Positions 5,544 through 6,235 of a stretch of DNA of 6,235 nt are shown piece by piece. Within the stretch, counting starts at the first letter, position 1. Every line of letters begins with the position of its first letter. The position numbers and the translations under genes are program-made. Under the pieces are notes generated by a model. It had not been told where the DNA came from and did not search any database. It worked only from the letters and a program-made list of their open reading frames with translations. The DNA is taken from contig JAUXIQ010000128.1 in the NCBI GenBank assembly GCA_030620925.1, positions 1 through 6,235 of the forward strand, read 5' to 3'. Source of the DNA: Nitrospinota bacterium (lineage in GTDB: Bacteria > JAUXIQ01).

Positions 5544-6235
5544 CTAATCCTCCTGCAACCTCTCCAGATGCTCCTTCACCTTTGAGACGAACCTGGCTTC
5601 TTCCTCTATGCCTCTGGCCAGCTCCAAATATCTCTGCCACTGACTCACCGCGCCGTCCATATCCACCTTCTCAAACCCCTGGGCGAGGTTGTAGTTAACC
5701 TTCAGGTGCTCGGGATCAGACTCCAGCGCCTTCTCCCACTCCTCTACAGCCCTCTTATACTTGCCCTGCTCGAAGTATGTCAGGGCCATGTTATTCCTCG
5801 CCTGCAGATGGTAGGGTTTAATATCCAGCGCTTTAAGATACTCTTTTTCAGCCTTTACCGAGAGCCCTTCCTGGTAATAACTGTTGGCTATATTGTAATG
5901 GATGTCGGCTTTATCCTTGGCCAGCGGCAGGGCCTTCCGATACTGGCTTATACCCTCCTCATACAATCCCTTGCTGAAATACTCATTGCCCGCTTCCATA
6001 TAGCGCCTGGCCCGCTCATCCACATCTTTGACGGGTTCCGGGGGCGGAGTCGCAGATAGCAAGGGGCTGTAAATCCAGCCTTTGACACCTCCGGGAAGGC
6101 GTACGTTTGACCAACCCCACTCCTCCCTCAGAAGCTCCAGCCGCTGGCCCCTGGAGGCCGATCCGACCAGCGGATACTCCAGGCCGCTTCCCTCGCGCAC
6201 ATTAGCCGCGTCGACTGCTACATAGACGTCCGCGG
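5544..6235 (-). CDS. SH3b domain plus TPR repeat protein (N-terminus beyond the right window edge)
   Basis: The frame is open to the window end; 229 residues are visible. A GTG at 6200 could pass for a start, but the codons before it (ADVYVAVDAAN) complete the first strand of a bacterial SH3 domain, so the gene continues beyond the window. The SH3b domain covers about the first 60 visible residues (NVREGSG, then WGWSNVRLPGGVKGWIYS). A proline-rich linker (PPPEP) follows. About four tetratricopeptide repeats span visible residues 73-205, for example AGNEYFSKGLYEEGISQYRK and NNMALTYFEQGKYKRAVEEW, ending in a charged helix. SH3b domains usually face the cell envelope and bind peptidoglycan or protein, and TPRs are scaffolds, so an exported or lipoprotein role is likely but its signal sequence is not visible. 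The order SH3b then TPR differs from BatE. It is immediately followed by the uridine kinase gene. Confidence 0.88.
   Translation of the reverse strand, partial: ADVYVAVDAANVREGSGLEYPLVGSASRGQRLELLREEWGWSNVRLPGGVKGWIYSPLLSATPPPEPVKDVDERARRYMEAGNEYFSKGLYEEGISQYRKALPLAKDKADIHYNIANSYYQEGLSVKAEKEYLKALDIKPYHLQARNNMALTYFEQGKYKRAVEEWEKALESDPEHLKVNYNLAQGFEKVDMDGAVSQWQRYLELARGIEEEARFVSKVKEHLERLQED
5549..5554 (-). promoter_or_regulatory. Strong Shine-Dalgarno site of the uridine kinase gene, inside the TPR gene
   Basis: A perfect AGGAGG sits within the last codons of the TPR gene, five bases before ATG 5543. The TPR stop TAG (5546-5544) touches the kinase ATG, so the two genes are very likely translationally coupled. 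Confidence 0.8.

Overview
The window is a compact stretch of bacterial chromosome of moderately high GC (roughly mid-50s percent by eye). Every supported gene lies on the minus strand, so in transcription order the window reads from its right end to its left. No mobile element, CRISPR array, phage gene or rRNA was seen. The content is housekeeping, and I found no convincing new defence or metabolic system.

Layout in transcription order: (a) 6235-5544, the C-terminal part of an SH3b plus tetratricopeptide-repeat (TPR) protein, open at the window edge; (b) 5543-4896, a uridine-kinase-family P-loop kinase whose start codon directly follows the TPR stop; (c) 4892-4710, a 60-residue four-cysteine protein starting 3 bases after the kinase stop; (d) 4553-4477, an elongator-type tRNA-Met (CAU) with encoded CCA and its own likely promoter; (e) 4316-2916, tilS, tRNA(Ile)-lysidine synthetase; (f) an AT-rich 121-base gap with a possible promoter; (g) 2794-956, ftsH, membrane AAA+ zinc protease; (h) 969-388, folE, GTP cyclohydrolase I, overlapping the end of ftsH; (i) 338-1, the start of folP, dihydropteroate synthase, cut by the window edge.

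The genes form two blocks. TPR, kinase and small Cys protein are coupled tightly enough to be one transcript. tilS, ftsH, folE and folP follow the widely seen tilS-(hpt)-ftsH-fol gene order, here with no hpt. folE and folP supply the first committed step of pterin formation and the joining of pterin to p-aminobenzoate in folate synthesis. TilS modifies the CAU-anticodon isoleucine tRNA, and the tRNA beside it is the other CAU tRNA, methionine.

The organism cannot be fixed from this window. The FtsH AAA and linker sequence reads most like Desulfobacterota (former Deltaproteobacteria), Nitrospirota or similar deep Gram-negative lineages. The tilS-ftsH-folE-folP order also resembles Actinobacteria, and the tRNA resembles that of Bacillus. 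I favour a Desulfobacterota-like or other deep-branching anaerobic lineage, with low confidence.
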